Numbered from the stretch's first letter, positions 1 through 6,691 are shown. The stretch is DNA of 10,232 nucleotides from Chitinophagaceae bacterium UBA4412 (GCA_002400445.1 DGQO01000173.1:1461-11692); one strand, 5' to 3'. Made by a program: numbers and translations. Notes: generated by a model from the sequence alone, not told the origin.

Positions 1-97
1 TATCGCACACGGCAGCCAGGTGCCCTACTTTAAGAATTTGTTCTGCATGTCGCCTGGCAATTCGTCCACAGCCAACGATAGCGAAGGAAAGTTTCAT
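1..97 (-). CDS. Gfo/Idh/MocA-family oxidoreductase, N-terminal fragment (cut by window edge)
   Basis: Reading the complement from the ATG at 97-95 gives 32 codons open to the window edge, starting MKLSFAIVGCGRIARRHAEQ. This is the first beta-alpha-beta unit of a Rossmann fold: the dinucleotide loop is G9-C10-G11-R12-I13-A14, followed by R16-H17, and the second strand ends in AAVCD with an acidic residue (D32) that in this family usually contacts the adenosine ribose of NAD(H). The pattern is typical of Gfo/Idh/MocA proteins, which oxidise or reduce sugars and sugar derivatives. The substrate cannot be told because the catalytic domain is outside the window. The start lies 38 bp after the stop of the EcsC-family gene on the same strand, with no terminator between, so the two may be co-transcribed. 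The fold call is fairly secure; assignment to a sugar-nucleotide subfamily would be a guess. Confidence 0.82.
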   Translation of the reverse strand, partial: MKLSFAIVGCGRIARRHAEQILKVGHLAAVCD

Positions 98-135
98 GCG
101 GCAAAGTTGAGTAATTTTTTGAGTGAACAGGACTT

Positions 136-864
136 TTATAGCTTTCCCTCTTCCAATAATCGCATCCTGTATGCATTTTTTGCAGTAACCGCCAGTTTTT
201 CTACGAGGCGATAATTTGTTACTAATCCAACAGCAGCACCTACTACGGGCACCATCTGTGCTAATTTAGCCAGGTCAATATAATCCCGGTACTGTTGTTG
301 AAAATTCCGCCAGTCAAACTCCTGGATATCCACGGGGAGGGAAGCTGCTTTTGTATCCCAATCCATCATTTGTTCAAACACCCGTTTCCGATGCTTATGG
401 CTGCTAAAGGCCAACTGAAAAATATACAAGAGATAAATTCTCTCTTTATAATCACCCACATCTCTTCCATAAAGACTGGCAATATCAAAGAGCATTTTAA
501 ATTTAATACCCATCAGCACGGGGAAATCTACCAGGGAAAGAAGGATGCCACCTGCCCCAGTAATACCACCCTCTGCTGCGGCGGTCTTTTTGTAAGTCTT
601 AACTTTTAGCGCAATATTATTTTCCGATTCTTCAAGATGCCGCACGGCTTTAGGTGATGCGGTTACGAATTCTGCGCCCACTAATACAGCCCGGGTCATT
701 TGCATCATGCCTTTTGTAATAACCTTGTGCACTTTTTCCGGGATAATACCGTTGATTTTTCCCTGCACTTTACTGCTTATCCGATTCATAAACGACGGGT
801 TACGCTGCATTTTACGCTGCCATGCCCGCATTTCTTTTTTCGCTCTCAAATTGTAATCAATCAT
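136..864 (-). CDS. EcsC family protein
   Basis: A 242-residue protein I assign to the EcsC family from two characteristic segments. The first is a glycine-rich hydrophobic stretch at about 96-133, containing E98-G99-G100, a G103-A-G-G106 run, and L111-V-D-F-P115. The second is the C-terminal VPVVGAAVG segment near 205-213, followed by a basic helix. The N-terminus (1-60) is strongly basic and lacks a signal peptide. EcsC was named from a gene beside an ABC transporter in Bacillus subtilis, but its biochemical role is not established, and there is no ABC transporter here. The hydrophobic glycine-rich segments suggest membrane association (inference). The ATG at 864 is the only sensible start, with a purine-rich GGGAAGG directly before it. 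The gene diverges from rpsO and precedes the oxidoreductase fragment on the same strand. Confidence 0.85.
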   Translation of the reverse strand: MIDYNLRAKKEMRAWQRKMQRNPSFMNRISSKVQGKINGIIPEKVHKVITKGMMQMTRAVLVGAEFVTASPKAVRHLEESENNIALKVKTYKKTAAAEGGITGAGGILLSLVDFPVLMGIKFKMLFDIASLYGRDVGDYKERIYLLYIFQLAFSSHKHRKRVFEQMMDWDTKAASLPVDIQEFDWRNFQQQYRDYIDLAKLAQMVPVVGAAVGLVTNYRLVEKLAVTAKNAYRMRLLEEGKL

Positions 865-917
865 CCTTCCCAGAATTTAGTCTGCTGAAGCTCAGGGCAC
901 AAAATCAGGTGTTTCAG

Positions 918-930
918 GCAATTTAATTGC
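918..930. repeat. 13-bp palindrome between divergent genes
   Basis: GCAATTTAATTGC is a perfect 6-bp inverted repeat around one base, lying between the EcsC-family gene and rpsO, just upstream of the rpsO promoter elements. It could be an operator, but A/T-rich palindromes of this size also arise by chance. Confidence 0.35.
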
Positions 931-937
931 ATATTCC

Positions 938-969
938 TACTTTTGATTGCAAATTTTACCTTACTTTTG
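938..969 (+). promoter_or_regulatory. rpsO (and rpsO-pnp) promoter, Bacteroidota type
   Basis: Two copies of TACTTTTG, both matching the Bacteroidota -7 consensus TAnnTTTG, occur at 938-945 and 962-969. The TTTG of the first copy (942-945) lies 16 bp before the second copy and could serve as its -33 element, slightly closer than usual. Initiation from the second would fall near 975 and leave a leader of about 45 nt, A-rich before the rpsO ATG. The leader has no evident Shine-Dalgarno sequence, as is usual in this phylum. Confidence 0.6.
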
Positions 970-1020
970 CAGCCAATTATTTAAAAAAGAAATTAAAACA
1001 CAGGTTTTAAAAAAACACAA

Positions 1021-1293
1021 ATGTCGCATTTAACTACAGCACAAAAAGCAACGATTTTCACCAATTTTGGTGGTCAAGCTGCTAACACAGGTTCCATTGA
1101 AGGGCAGGTAGCGTTACTTACAGAACGCATTAACCACATCTCTAATCATTTGAAAACAAATAAAAAAGATTTCTCTTCACAAAGAGGGTTGATGATGATG
1201 GTTGGTCAGCGCAAGCGCTTACTCACTTACCTCAGCAAGCACAATCTTACCGGCTACAGGTCTTTAATCGAAAAACTTGGCCTCCGTAAATAA
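1021..1293 (+). CDS. rpsO: 30S ribosomal protein S15
   Basis: The 90-residue product matches S15 over its whole length (about 89 residues in E. coli). Visible S15 signatures are the N-terminal helix, the NTGS loop (22-25), [16 protein letters not shown] (29-44), the basic [10 protein letters not shown] block (48-57), and the C-terminal [13 protein letters not shown]15 binds the central domain of 16S rRNA early in assembly of the 30S subunit. One small departure from the usual GSPEVQVAL is GSIEGQVAL at 24-32, which falls in a loop and should be tolerated. The gene opens the plus-strand run and has its own promoter just upstream. pnp follows after 112 bp, the conserved bacterial pairing. In E. 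coli S15 represses its own translation; no comparable pseudoknot can be shown here by eye. Confidence 0.98.
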   Translation: MSHLTTAQKATIFTNFGGQAANTGSIEGQVALLTERINHISNHLKTNKKDFSSQRGLMMMVGQRKRLLTYLSKHNLTGYRSLIEKLGLRK

Positions 1294-1316
1294 AAATACT
1301 CTTATAATGTAAATTC

Positions 1317-1351
1317 AATAGTTCCCAACTGTATCGCTGTTGGGAATTATT
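1317..1351 (+). terminator. Hairpin in the rpsO-pnp gap (attenuator, terminator or processing site)
   Basis: The arms at 1317-1329 and 1339-1351 pair over 13 bp, with one G-U, around a 9-nt loop. The GC core is TTCCCAAC / GTTGGGAA. Only a broken T-rich stretch follows, so it is a weaker intrinsic terminator than those at 6088 or 10082. In E. coli the same gap carries the rpsO terminator and an RNase III site controlling pnp. A similar role here is inferred from position alone. Confidence 0.55.
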
Positions 1352-1405
1352 CGTTTATACCAACTTTCACAGATTGCAGGATCTTGCCTGTAAAAAACTT
1401 AATAC

Positions 1406-3568
1406 ATGTCTATTTTCAATCCAAAATCGGTAACATTTGATATTGGCGGCGGCCGAATGGTTACGATCGAAACCGGTAAGCTTGCACGCCAGGCAGATGG
1501 TTCTGTTACTGTTCGCCAGGGAAATTGTGTTTTGCTGGCCACCGTTGTTGCCAACAAAGAACCTAAAGAAGGTCAATCCTTTTTCCCCCTCTCTGTAGAT
1601 TACCAGGAAAAATTTGGTTCTGCAGGTCGTATTCCAGGTTCGTTTTTCAAAAGAGAAGCTCGCCTCAACGACTATGAAATTCTTACTTCACGCCTCATAG
1701 ACCGTGCACTGCGTCCATTGTTTCCTGAAGATTATCTGTGCGATGTACAGGTATTGGTTACGCTCGTTTCTTCTGATGATGAAGTAATGCCAGATTCAAT
1801 GGCATGCCTTGCTGCATCAGCAGCTTTAGCAGTTTCCGATATTCCTATCCAGGAAATTATTTCTGAAGTGAGGGTGGCTCGTAAAGATGGTCAGATGATG
1901 ATCAATCCTACAAGAGCTCAACTTAAAGACAGCGACTTTGAATTTATCATTGCAGCCACAGATACCAATATCATGATGGTAGAAGGCGAGGCAAAAGAAT
2001 GCCAGGAAGCGGATCTTGTTAAAGCAATTGAAGCGGCCCACGAAGCCATTAAAATTCAGGTAAAAGCACAGCAGGAATTGCGTGACCTCGCAGGCATCAC
2101 CAGCAAGCGGGAATACAGCAAGCCCTACCGAAATGAAGAACTCAATGAAAAAATCATTGCTTTCGCAAAAGATAAAATGTATGCTATTTCAGCAGCGGCT
2201 TCTGGTAAACATGAGCGCACAGATGCTTTCAAAGTTTTACAGCAGGAAGTAGTAACACATCTTGGTGAAGAACTTGCAGATGCAGATAAAAAGCTTGTCG
2301 GCTATTATTTCGGTGAACTTCAGTATAATGTTGTTCGGGATATGATTTTAAATGATCGCCGCCGTCTCGATGGCCGCAGTACTGAGCAGGTAAGGCCGCT
2401 TGAAATGGAAGTGAGCATTTTGCCAGCACCGCACGGTTCAGCTTTATTTACCCGTGGAGAAACACAATCTCTTACTACCGTTACCTTGGGTACGCCACTG
2501 GATGAACTTCTTGTAGAAAGCGCATTCAAATCTGACTATACTAAATTTATTCTCCATTATAATTTCCCTCCGTTCTCTACAGGAGAAGTGAAAATGATTC
2601 GTGGTGTGGGCCGCCGGGAAGTTGGTCATGGCAACCTTGCTATGCGTTCTTTAAGGCAAATGCTGCCTGGCGAAGAATATCCTTATACCGTACGAGTGGT
2701 GAGTGATATCCTGGAAAGTAATGGGTCATCTTCCATGGCTACGGTGTGTGCGGGTTCGCTGGCATTGATGGATGCAGGTGTACCTCTTAAAAAGCATGTA
2801 AGTGGTGTGGCGATGGGCTTGATTAAAAAAGGCGACCAATTTGCAATTCTTACAGATATTCTGGGCGATGAAGATCACCTGGGTGATATGGACTTTAAAG
2901 TAACCGGAACCCGTGATGGTATCTGTGGAGTACAAATGGATATTAAAGTGGATGGATTAAGTATGGAAATTATGATGGCTGCTCTGGAGCAGGCACGTAA
3001 TGGCCGTATGCATATTCTTGATGCAATGCACGATTGTTTTGGCCAGGCCAGAACAGAAGTGAAACCTCATGCTCCACGTATGGTGAAGATCTTTATCGAC
3101 AAAGAATTTATTGGCGCCGTTATCGGGCCAGGTGGTAAAGTGATTCAGGAAATTCAACGTGAAACTGGTGCTACGATTAATATTGAAGAAGCGAATGATA
3201 GAGGCGAAGTAAGTATCTTCTCCAAAGAAAAAGCAGGTCTTGACAAAGCACTTGCCTGGGTAAATGGTCTGGTGGCTAGCCCGGTTGTGGGTGATACTTA
3301 CGAAGGCACCGTAAAAAGCATTAAGGAATTTGGTGCTTTTGTAGAATTCCTTCCAAAGAAAGAAGGCTTGTTACACATCAGTGAAATTAGCTGGAAACGC
3401 CTGGAAACGATGAATGGCGTGTTTAAAGAAGGCGATAAAGTAAAAGTGAAGTTGCTGGAAGTAGATCAGAAAACCGGTAAGTTCAAATTGAGCCGTAAAG
3501 CCTTATTGCCTAAGCCAGAGCAACAACAGCAACGGCCGCAGCAACCTACAGGACCTGATCAGCAATAA
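1406..3568 (+). CDS. pnp: Polyribonucleotide nucleotidyltransferase (PNPase)
   Basis: A 720-residue protein with the full PNPase architecture. The first RNase PH-like domain (about 13-145) includes the RNA-binding FFKR loop at 80-83, where E. coli has FFRR. A helical linker follows, then the catalytic second RNase PH-like domain (about 325-540). The KH domain has its GPGG loop at 574-577, and an S1 domain begins at 629. The catalytic residues are present in GDEDHLGDMDFK: D490, D496 and K498 line up with E. coli D486, D492 and K494. The enzyme is a phosphate-dependent 3'-to-5' exoribonuclease that can also add nucleotides to RNA ends; it acts as a cytoplasmic trimer in RNA decay. The protein ends in a Gln/Pro-rich tail of about 16 residues after the S1 domain, probably disordered. 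It follows rpsO behind a hairpin and is itself followed by a terminator-like hairpin. Confidence 0.99.
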   Translation: MSIFNPKSVTFDIGGGRMVTIETGKLARQADGSVTVRQGNCVLLATVVANKEPKEGQSFFPLSVDYQEKFGSAGRIPGSFFKREARLNDYEILTSRLIDRALRPLFPEDYLCDVQVLVTLVSSDDEVMPDSMACLAASAALAVSDIPIQEIISEVRVARKDGQMMINPTRAQLKDSDFEFIIAATDTNIMMVEGEAKECQEADLVKAIEAAHEAIKIQVKAQQELRDLAGITSKREYSKPYRNEELNEKIIAFAKDKMYAISAAASGKHERTDAFKVLQQEVVTHLGEELADADKKLVGYYFGELQYNVVRDMILNDRRRLDGRSTEQVRPLEMEVSILPAPHGSALFTRGETQSLTTVTLGTPLDELLVESAFKSDYTKFILHYNFPPFSTGEVKMIRGVGRREVGHGNLAMRSLRQMLPGEEYPYTVRVVSDILESNGSSSMATVCAGSLALMDAGVPLKKHVSGVAMGLIKKGDQFAILTDILGDEDHLGDMDFKVTGTRDGICGVQMDIKVDGLSMEIMMAALEQARNGRMHILDAMHDCFGQARTEVKPHAPRMVKIFIDKEFIGAVIGPGGKVIQEIQRETGATINIEEANDRGEVSIFSKEKAGLDKALAWVNGLVASPVVGDTYEGTVKSIKEFGAFVEFLPKKEGLLHISEISWKRLETMNGVFKEGDKVKVKLLEVDQKTGKFKLSRKALLPKPEQQQQRPQQPTGPDQQ

Positions 3569-3590
3569 ATTTTAAACAACAATATTTTCC

Positions 3591-3616
3591 AACTGCCCTT
3601 GTAAGAGGGCAGTTTT
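3591..3616 (+). terminator. Intrinsic terminator-like hairpin after pnp
   Basis: AACTGCCCT (3591-3599) pairs perfectly with AGGGCAGTT (3606-3614) around a 6-nt loop, followed by TTATTATCT. It resembles an intrinsic terminator, although the T-run is interrupted. It ends only about 15 bases before the prmA start, so it either limits read-through into prmA or protects the pnp message 3' end. Confidence 0.7.
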
Positions 3617-3631
3617 ATTATCTCCCGTTTT

Positions 3632-4450
3632 ATGGATAAATATTATATAGTGGTAAAGTGCAGTGGGGCAGGGGCACAACTGGAAATGCTGATAGCCTTA
3701 CTAATGGATTTGGGCTTTGAAGCTGTGCAGGAGGAAGAAGAAACCATTACCGCTGCCATTGAGGAATCTTTATATTCGGCCAATGAGGTTGCAGCAGTAT
3801 TTAAGCAATTATCTCTCTCATTTACCACCGAGCGCATTGCCCAGCAAAACTGGAATGCCGAGTGGGAGAAGAGTTTTGATCCCGTGCTCGTTGATGATTA
3901 TGTAGCCATCAGGGCTGCGTTTCATGATGCTGTGCCAGGCGTGAAACATGAAATTATTATTACACCTCAAATGAGTTTTGGTACCGGCCATCATGCTACC
4001 ACCTGGTTAATGATCAGCCTTATGCAATCCATTCCACTTGAAGGAAAATCAGTCATCGATTTCGGCACTGGAACAGGTGTGTTAGCCATTCTTGCGGAGA
4101 AAGAAGGTGCCAAAGAGGTGTTGGGTATAGACTGTGATGAATGGAGCATAAGAAATGCGAAAGAAAATATTCTGGCAAATCATTGCAAAGCAATTGCCCT
4201 GCTGCAAATGGAAAAAATGACCGATGACAGGAAAGCAGATATTATTTTGGCAAACATCAACTTGAATGTGATTACAGCAAATCTTAAAAGCATAGAAAAG
4301 GCTTCTGTGCCTGGAGCGATCATTTTACTTAGCGGAATCCTGGAGAGCGATGTACCCGGCCTCTCTGAAATATTGAAAGGAATGGGATGGTATCCTTCAA
4401 GGGTGGCTGTCCGCAATGGCTGGGCGGCAATACGTATAGATGCATTATAA
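3632..4450 (+). CDS. prmA: Ribosomal protein L11 methyltransferase
   Basis: A 272-residue SAM-dependent methyltransferase of the PrmA family, slightly shorter than the 293 residues of E. coli. An N-terminal substrate-recognition domain (about 1-60) is followed by the family motif NWNAEWE at 73-79, then the PrmA-specific MSFGTGHHATT at 114-124. The SAM-binding loop is DFGTGTG at 143-149, with acidic D167 ending the next strand. The motif IV position reads N208-I-N-L in the characteristic ILANINLNV sequence. The enzyme methylates amino groups of ribosomal protein L11 in the cytoplasm. It starts 63 bp after pnp, and a hairpin occupies most of that gap. No complete promoter is visible there; the nearest -7-like octamer, TAAATTTT at 3566-3573, lies upstream of the hairpin. 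Expression may therefore depend on read-through from rpsO-pnp. The start is supported by the conserved N-terminal strand YYIVVK. Confidence 0.95.
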   Translation: MDKYYIVVKCSGAGAQLEMLIALLMDLGFEAVQEEEETITAAIEESLYSANEVAAVFKQLSLSFTTERIAQQNWNAEWEKSFDPVLVDDYVAIRAAFHDAVPGVKHEIIITPQMSFGTGHHATTWLMISLMQSIPLEGKSVIDFGTGTGVLAILAEKEGAKEVLGIDCDEWSIRNAKENILANHCKAIALLQMEKMTDDRKADIILANINLNVITANLKSIEKASVPGAIILLSGILESDVPGLSEILKGMGWYPSRVAVRNGWAAIRIDAL

Positions 4451-4470
4451 ATCAAATGGATACGTCAAAT

Positions 4471-4499
4471 TAACTAAAGATGCTACGCTATTTTAGTTA
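4471..4499 (+). other. A/T-rich hairpin in the prmA-plsY gap
   Basis: TAACTAAA (4471-4478) and TTTAGTTA (4492-4499) are perfect inverted repeats around 13 bases. No T-run follows, so this is a doubtful terminator. The right arm overlaps the putative plsY -7 element by two bases, so an operator role is equally possible. Confidence 0.35.
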
Positions 4500-4505
4500 C
4501 ATTTG
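4498..4505 (+). promoter_or_regulatory. Putative -7 element for plsY
   Basis: TACATTTG matches the Bacteroidota -7 consensus TAnnTTTG and ends 20 bp before the plsY ATG, which would give a leader of about 15 nt. No clear TTG occurs at the -33 position, so the assignment rests on one element. Confidence 0.4.
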
Positions 4506-4525
4506 TCTCCCACTAATGAAAGACT

Positions 4526-5191
4526 ATGAAAGAAGTTGTGCTCATCATATGTGCTTATCTAATCGGTTCAATACCTACGGCATTACTAATCAGCAAAAAA
4601 TTCTTTGGGATTGATATTCGTGATTACGGTAGCGGAAATATGGGTGCTACCAATACTTTTCGGGTGCTTGGCTCCCGCTATGGTACCATCGTAATGGTGT
4701 TTGATATCTTAAAAGGTGTGCTTGCTTCTTCTCTTTATGAGCTACTTCCTTTTTATGCTTCTGATGAATTACAAAGAACAAATTTTATCATCGGTCTTGG
4801 TTTAGCCGCTGTTATAGGTCACATCTTTCCACTCTGGGCAAATTTTAAAGGTGGTAAAGGCGTTGCTACACTCTTTGGGATGGTACTTGCACTTCAGCCG
4901 ATTATAGCTTTGAGCTGCGTAGGCGTTTTTCTTTTTGTTTTATACCTCACACGATATGTTTCTTTAAGTTCCATCCTCGCTGCCATCATGTTACCAATTT
5001 CGGTGTTGTGGATATGGAATGAAAACGAAGTACTCTATCGTGTTTTTGCTTTACTGGTAGCCTTTATGGTAGTTTTTACCCACCAGAAAAATATTAGTCG
5101 TCTTCTGCGTGGCGTGGAAAGCCGCATTCCCATTTTTAAGTCCAGAGACAGGCGAAAAGCCCGGCGCAAGGGTGAAGAAGATGAGGATTAG
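4526..5191 (+). CDS. plsY: Glycerol-3-phosphate acyltransferase PlsY
   Basis: A 221-residue integral membrane protein with the three PlsY motifs. These are GSGNMGATNTFRVLG at 35-49 (after the N-terminal GSIPTA at 14-19), GHIFPLWANFKGGKGVAT at 98-115, and a C-terminal HQKNISRLLRGVE at 186-198. In most homologues the third motif begins RH; here it begins TH. Several hydrophobic segments (about 3-22, 53-75, 87-104, 116-141, 150-164, 170-184) fit the multi-pass topology. PlsY transfers an acyl group from acyl-phosphate (made by PlsX) to glycerol-3-phosphate, giving lysophosphatidic acid at the inner membrane. The final 20 residues are a charged tail, arginine/lysine-rich then ending in acidic residues, longer than the usual family end and probably cytoplasmic. 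No terminator is seen between plsY and the next gene, so co-transcription is likely. Confidence 0.96.
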   Translation: MKEVVLIICAYLIGSIPTALLISKKFFGIDIRDYGSGNMGATNTFRVLGSRYGTIVMVFDILKGVLASSLYELLPFYASDELQRTNFIIGLGLAAVIGHIFPLWANFKGGKGVATLFGMVLALQPIIALSCVGVFLFVLYLTRYVSLSSILAAIMLPISVLWIWNENEVLYRVFALLVAFMVVFTHQKNISRLLRGVESRIPIFKSRDRRKARRKGEEDED

Positions 5192-5254
5192 ATTTTTAGA
5201 AGGTTTTTTTGGTATGGCAATTGTCTTATTACATACAACTAATAACCTTTTACA

Positions 5255-6067
5255 ATGAAGAAATTCCTTTTAATCCTCCTCGTAGCTGTTTTACCTATGG
5301 TTCAGTCTTGTTCTACGAACGCAGTTACAGGCCGAAAGCAACTCACACTTTTTCCGGAGGCTACTTTACAACAGGAAGCTGTAGCTCAATACAAAAGTTT
5401 TTTACAAGAAAGTAAAGTGGTAAGCCAGAGCACCAGCCGAGATGCTGAAATGGTGAAGCGGGTTGGTAGCCGGATTGCCAACGCCATCACTACTTATTAT
5501 AAAAAGCGGCCAAACTCCGTTGATTTGAGCGGTTATAACTGGGAATTTAACCTGGTAGAAAATAAGGAAGTAAATGCATGGTGTATGCCGGGCGGTAAGG
5601 TTGTAGTGTATTCCGGCCTGTTACCGGTAACACAAAATGAAGCTGCACTTGCAGTTGTACTGGCGCATGAAATAACCCACGCAATAGCCCAGCACGGTAA
5701 TGAAAGAATGAGCCAGGTGGCAATAGCTCAGGGATTGCAGGTTGCCGGAAATATCTTTACCTCAGGCAATCAGAAAGCCAATGCCATTTTTAATAATGTG
5801 TATGGTCCTGGCGCTTCAATCGCTGTTCTTTTACCTAATTCAAGGAAGCAGGAATTAGAGGCTGATCATTATGGTTTAATTTTTACTGCAATGGCTGGTT
5901 ATAATCCCCAGGAAGCTATTCCATTTTGGGAACGTATGGCAGCAGCAAGTAGTGGTGATAAGCCACCTACGTTTCTATCAACTCACCCAGCAGATGAAGA
6001 CAGGATTGCGCAGTTGAAAAAATTCATGCCTGAAGCGTTGTCTTATTACAAACCGATAAAAAAGTAA
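5255..6067 (+). CDS. M48-family zinc metallopeptidase, lipoprotein
   Basis: A 270-residue protein beginning with a lipoprotein signal: a short basic start, a hydrophobic core, and a lipobox VQSC with the acylated cysteine at C19. The zinc site HEITH is at 138-142 (H138, E139, H142). The third ligand is E200 in the ELEAD motif (200-204), the M48 hallmark. Before the active site is the family stretch VNAWCMPGGKVVVYSGLL (about 107-124), and near the C-terminus LSTHPADEDRI. The size and layout resemble periplasmic single-domain M48 peptidases of the LoiP (YggG) type, with no TPR extension as in BepA. The likely role is protein quality control at the envelope, attached to a membrane by its lipid; its substrate is unknown. 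It lies 63 bp after plsY without an obvious terminator and is closed by the strong hairpin at 6088. Confidence 0.93.
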   Translation: MKKFLLILLVAVLPMVQSCSTNAVTGRKQLTLFPEATLQQEAVAQYKSFLQESKVVSQSTSRDAEMVKRVGSRIANAITTYYKKRPNSVDLSGYNWEFNLVENKEVNAWCMPGGKVVVYSGLLPVTQNEAALAVVLAHEITHAIAQHGNERMSQVAIAQGLQVAGNIFTSGNQKANAIFNNVYGPGASIAVLLPNSRKQELEADHYGLIFTAMAGYNPQEAIPFWERMAAASSGDKPPTFLSTHPADEDRIAQLKKFMPEALSYYKPIKK

Positions 6068-6087
6068 AAAAGCATTCATAAAATTGG

Positions 6088-6115
6088 AAAACTCTGCAGA
6101 AATGCAGAGTTTTTT
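6088..6115 (+). terminator. Intrinsic terminator after the M48 peptidase gene
   Basis: AAAACTCTGCA (6088-6098) pairs perfectly with TGCAGAGTTTT (6103-6113) around a GAAA tetraloop, and the right arm runs into six T. This is a textbook rho-independent terminator beginning 20 bp after the stop codon, and it closes the plus-strand run. Confidence 0.9.
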
Positions 6116-6126
6116 GTGTTTTTTAC

Positions 6127-6156
6127 TTGAAAAGGCCCTAAAATATCGTAACTTTG
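6127..6156 (+). promoter_or_regulatory. Bacteroidota-type promoter for the small uncharacterised gene
   Basis: TTG at 6127-6129, a 19-bp spacer, and TAACTTTG at 6149-6156 match the -33/-7 consensus of this phylum very well. Initiation is expected near 6163, giving a leader of about 85 nt before the ATG at 6248. No ATG lies inside that leader. It is the best promoter in the window. Confidence 0.72.
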
Positions 6157-6247
6157 CACACCATTCATTGCTATCCAGGTGCTTATATTCTTTTCTTGAT
6201 ATATCTCCTTACTGATAGCTTCCAACCTTTCACTTAAAAAAAGATAT

Positions 6248-6691
6248 ATGGCCTTAGAAACTATGTTTGAAAAGTTGCAACTCACTGATGAAAAAAATCT
6301 CCTCATCCAGGGTCTCCCCTCTACCATAGAAAAGCAGTTCTCCAAGATCAACTTTTGCAAGAGTGTAACGCCTTTGCTCAGAAATCGGAAGATTGATTTT
6401 GCATTAGTATTTGCGGTGAGCAAGAAACAACTTACAGATATAGTAGACGATGTGGCGCCTGCCATGCAGTACGAAGGAAAATTTTGGGTAGCTTATCCAA
6501 AGCCTTCAGCTAAAATTGCCAGTGACCTTTGCAGGGATTTAACCTGGGATATGGTTGCTGCTCATGGCTATGAGCCCGAGTGCCAGGTGGTACTTGATTC
6601 CGTTTGGAGCGCAATGCGGTTTAAGAAAACGGCTGCTCTTGAGCCGAAACTTCCTGCCCGTGGTAAGCGCATGGCTTCTGCTACCGTATAA
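6248..6691 (+). CDS. Uncharacterised small protein, DUF3052-like
   Basis: A 147-residue protein without signal peptide or membrane segment, so probably cytoplasmic. I do not recognise a characterised function. The layout is: an N-terminal LLIQGLPSTIEKQF strand-helix unit (18-31); a central strand FALVFAV (51-57); then KFWVAYPKPSAKIASDL (78-94); and finally VVLDSVWSAMRFKK (114-127). The WxxYPK element followed by a C-terminal WSxxRF is reminiscent of DUF3052-type proteins. This is recalled from family sequence patterns and has not been searched. The C-terminal 20 residues are basic and low in structure. The gene stands alone between a terminator and the convergent dnaG, with its own strong promoter-like sequence, so it is expressed as a single-gene unit. 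Coding reality is supported by that promoter and by protein-like composition over the full length. Confidence 0.82.
   Translation: MALETMFEKLQLTDEKNLLIQGLPSTIEKQFSKINFCKSVTPLLRNRKIDFALVFAVSKKQLTDIVDDVAPAMQYEGKFWVAYPKPSAKIASDLCRDLTWDMVAAHGYEPECQVVLDSVWSAMRFKKTAALEPKLPARGKRMASATV

Noticed and set aside
20..214. 64-codon plus-strand open frame at the left edge
   Set aside because: The complement of the same bases encodes a clear Rossmann-fold start (1-97) and the end of the EcsC-family gene.
295..609. 104-codon plus-strand open frame inside the EcsC-family gene
   Set aside because: It is antisense to a conserved protein, and I see no promoter or recognisable motif.
1301..1307. TTATAAT resembling a sigma-70 -10 box before pnp
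   Set aside because: Bacteroidota primary sigma factors use a different -7 element, there is no matching upstream box, and the following hairpin would be transcribed in any case.
5198..5211. T-run after plsY as a terminator
   Set aside because: Seven T follow AGAAGG, but no stem-forming inverted repeat precedes them.
6076..6465. 129-codon minus-strand open frame across the 6088 terminator, the 6127-6156 promoter and the small gene
   Set aside because: It would place coding sequence over a clear terminator and promoter, and the product has no recognisable features.
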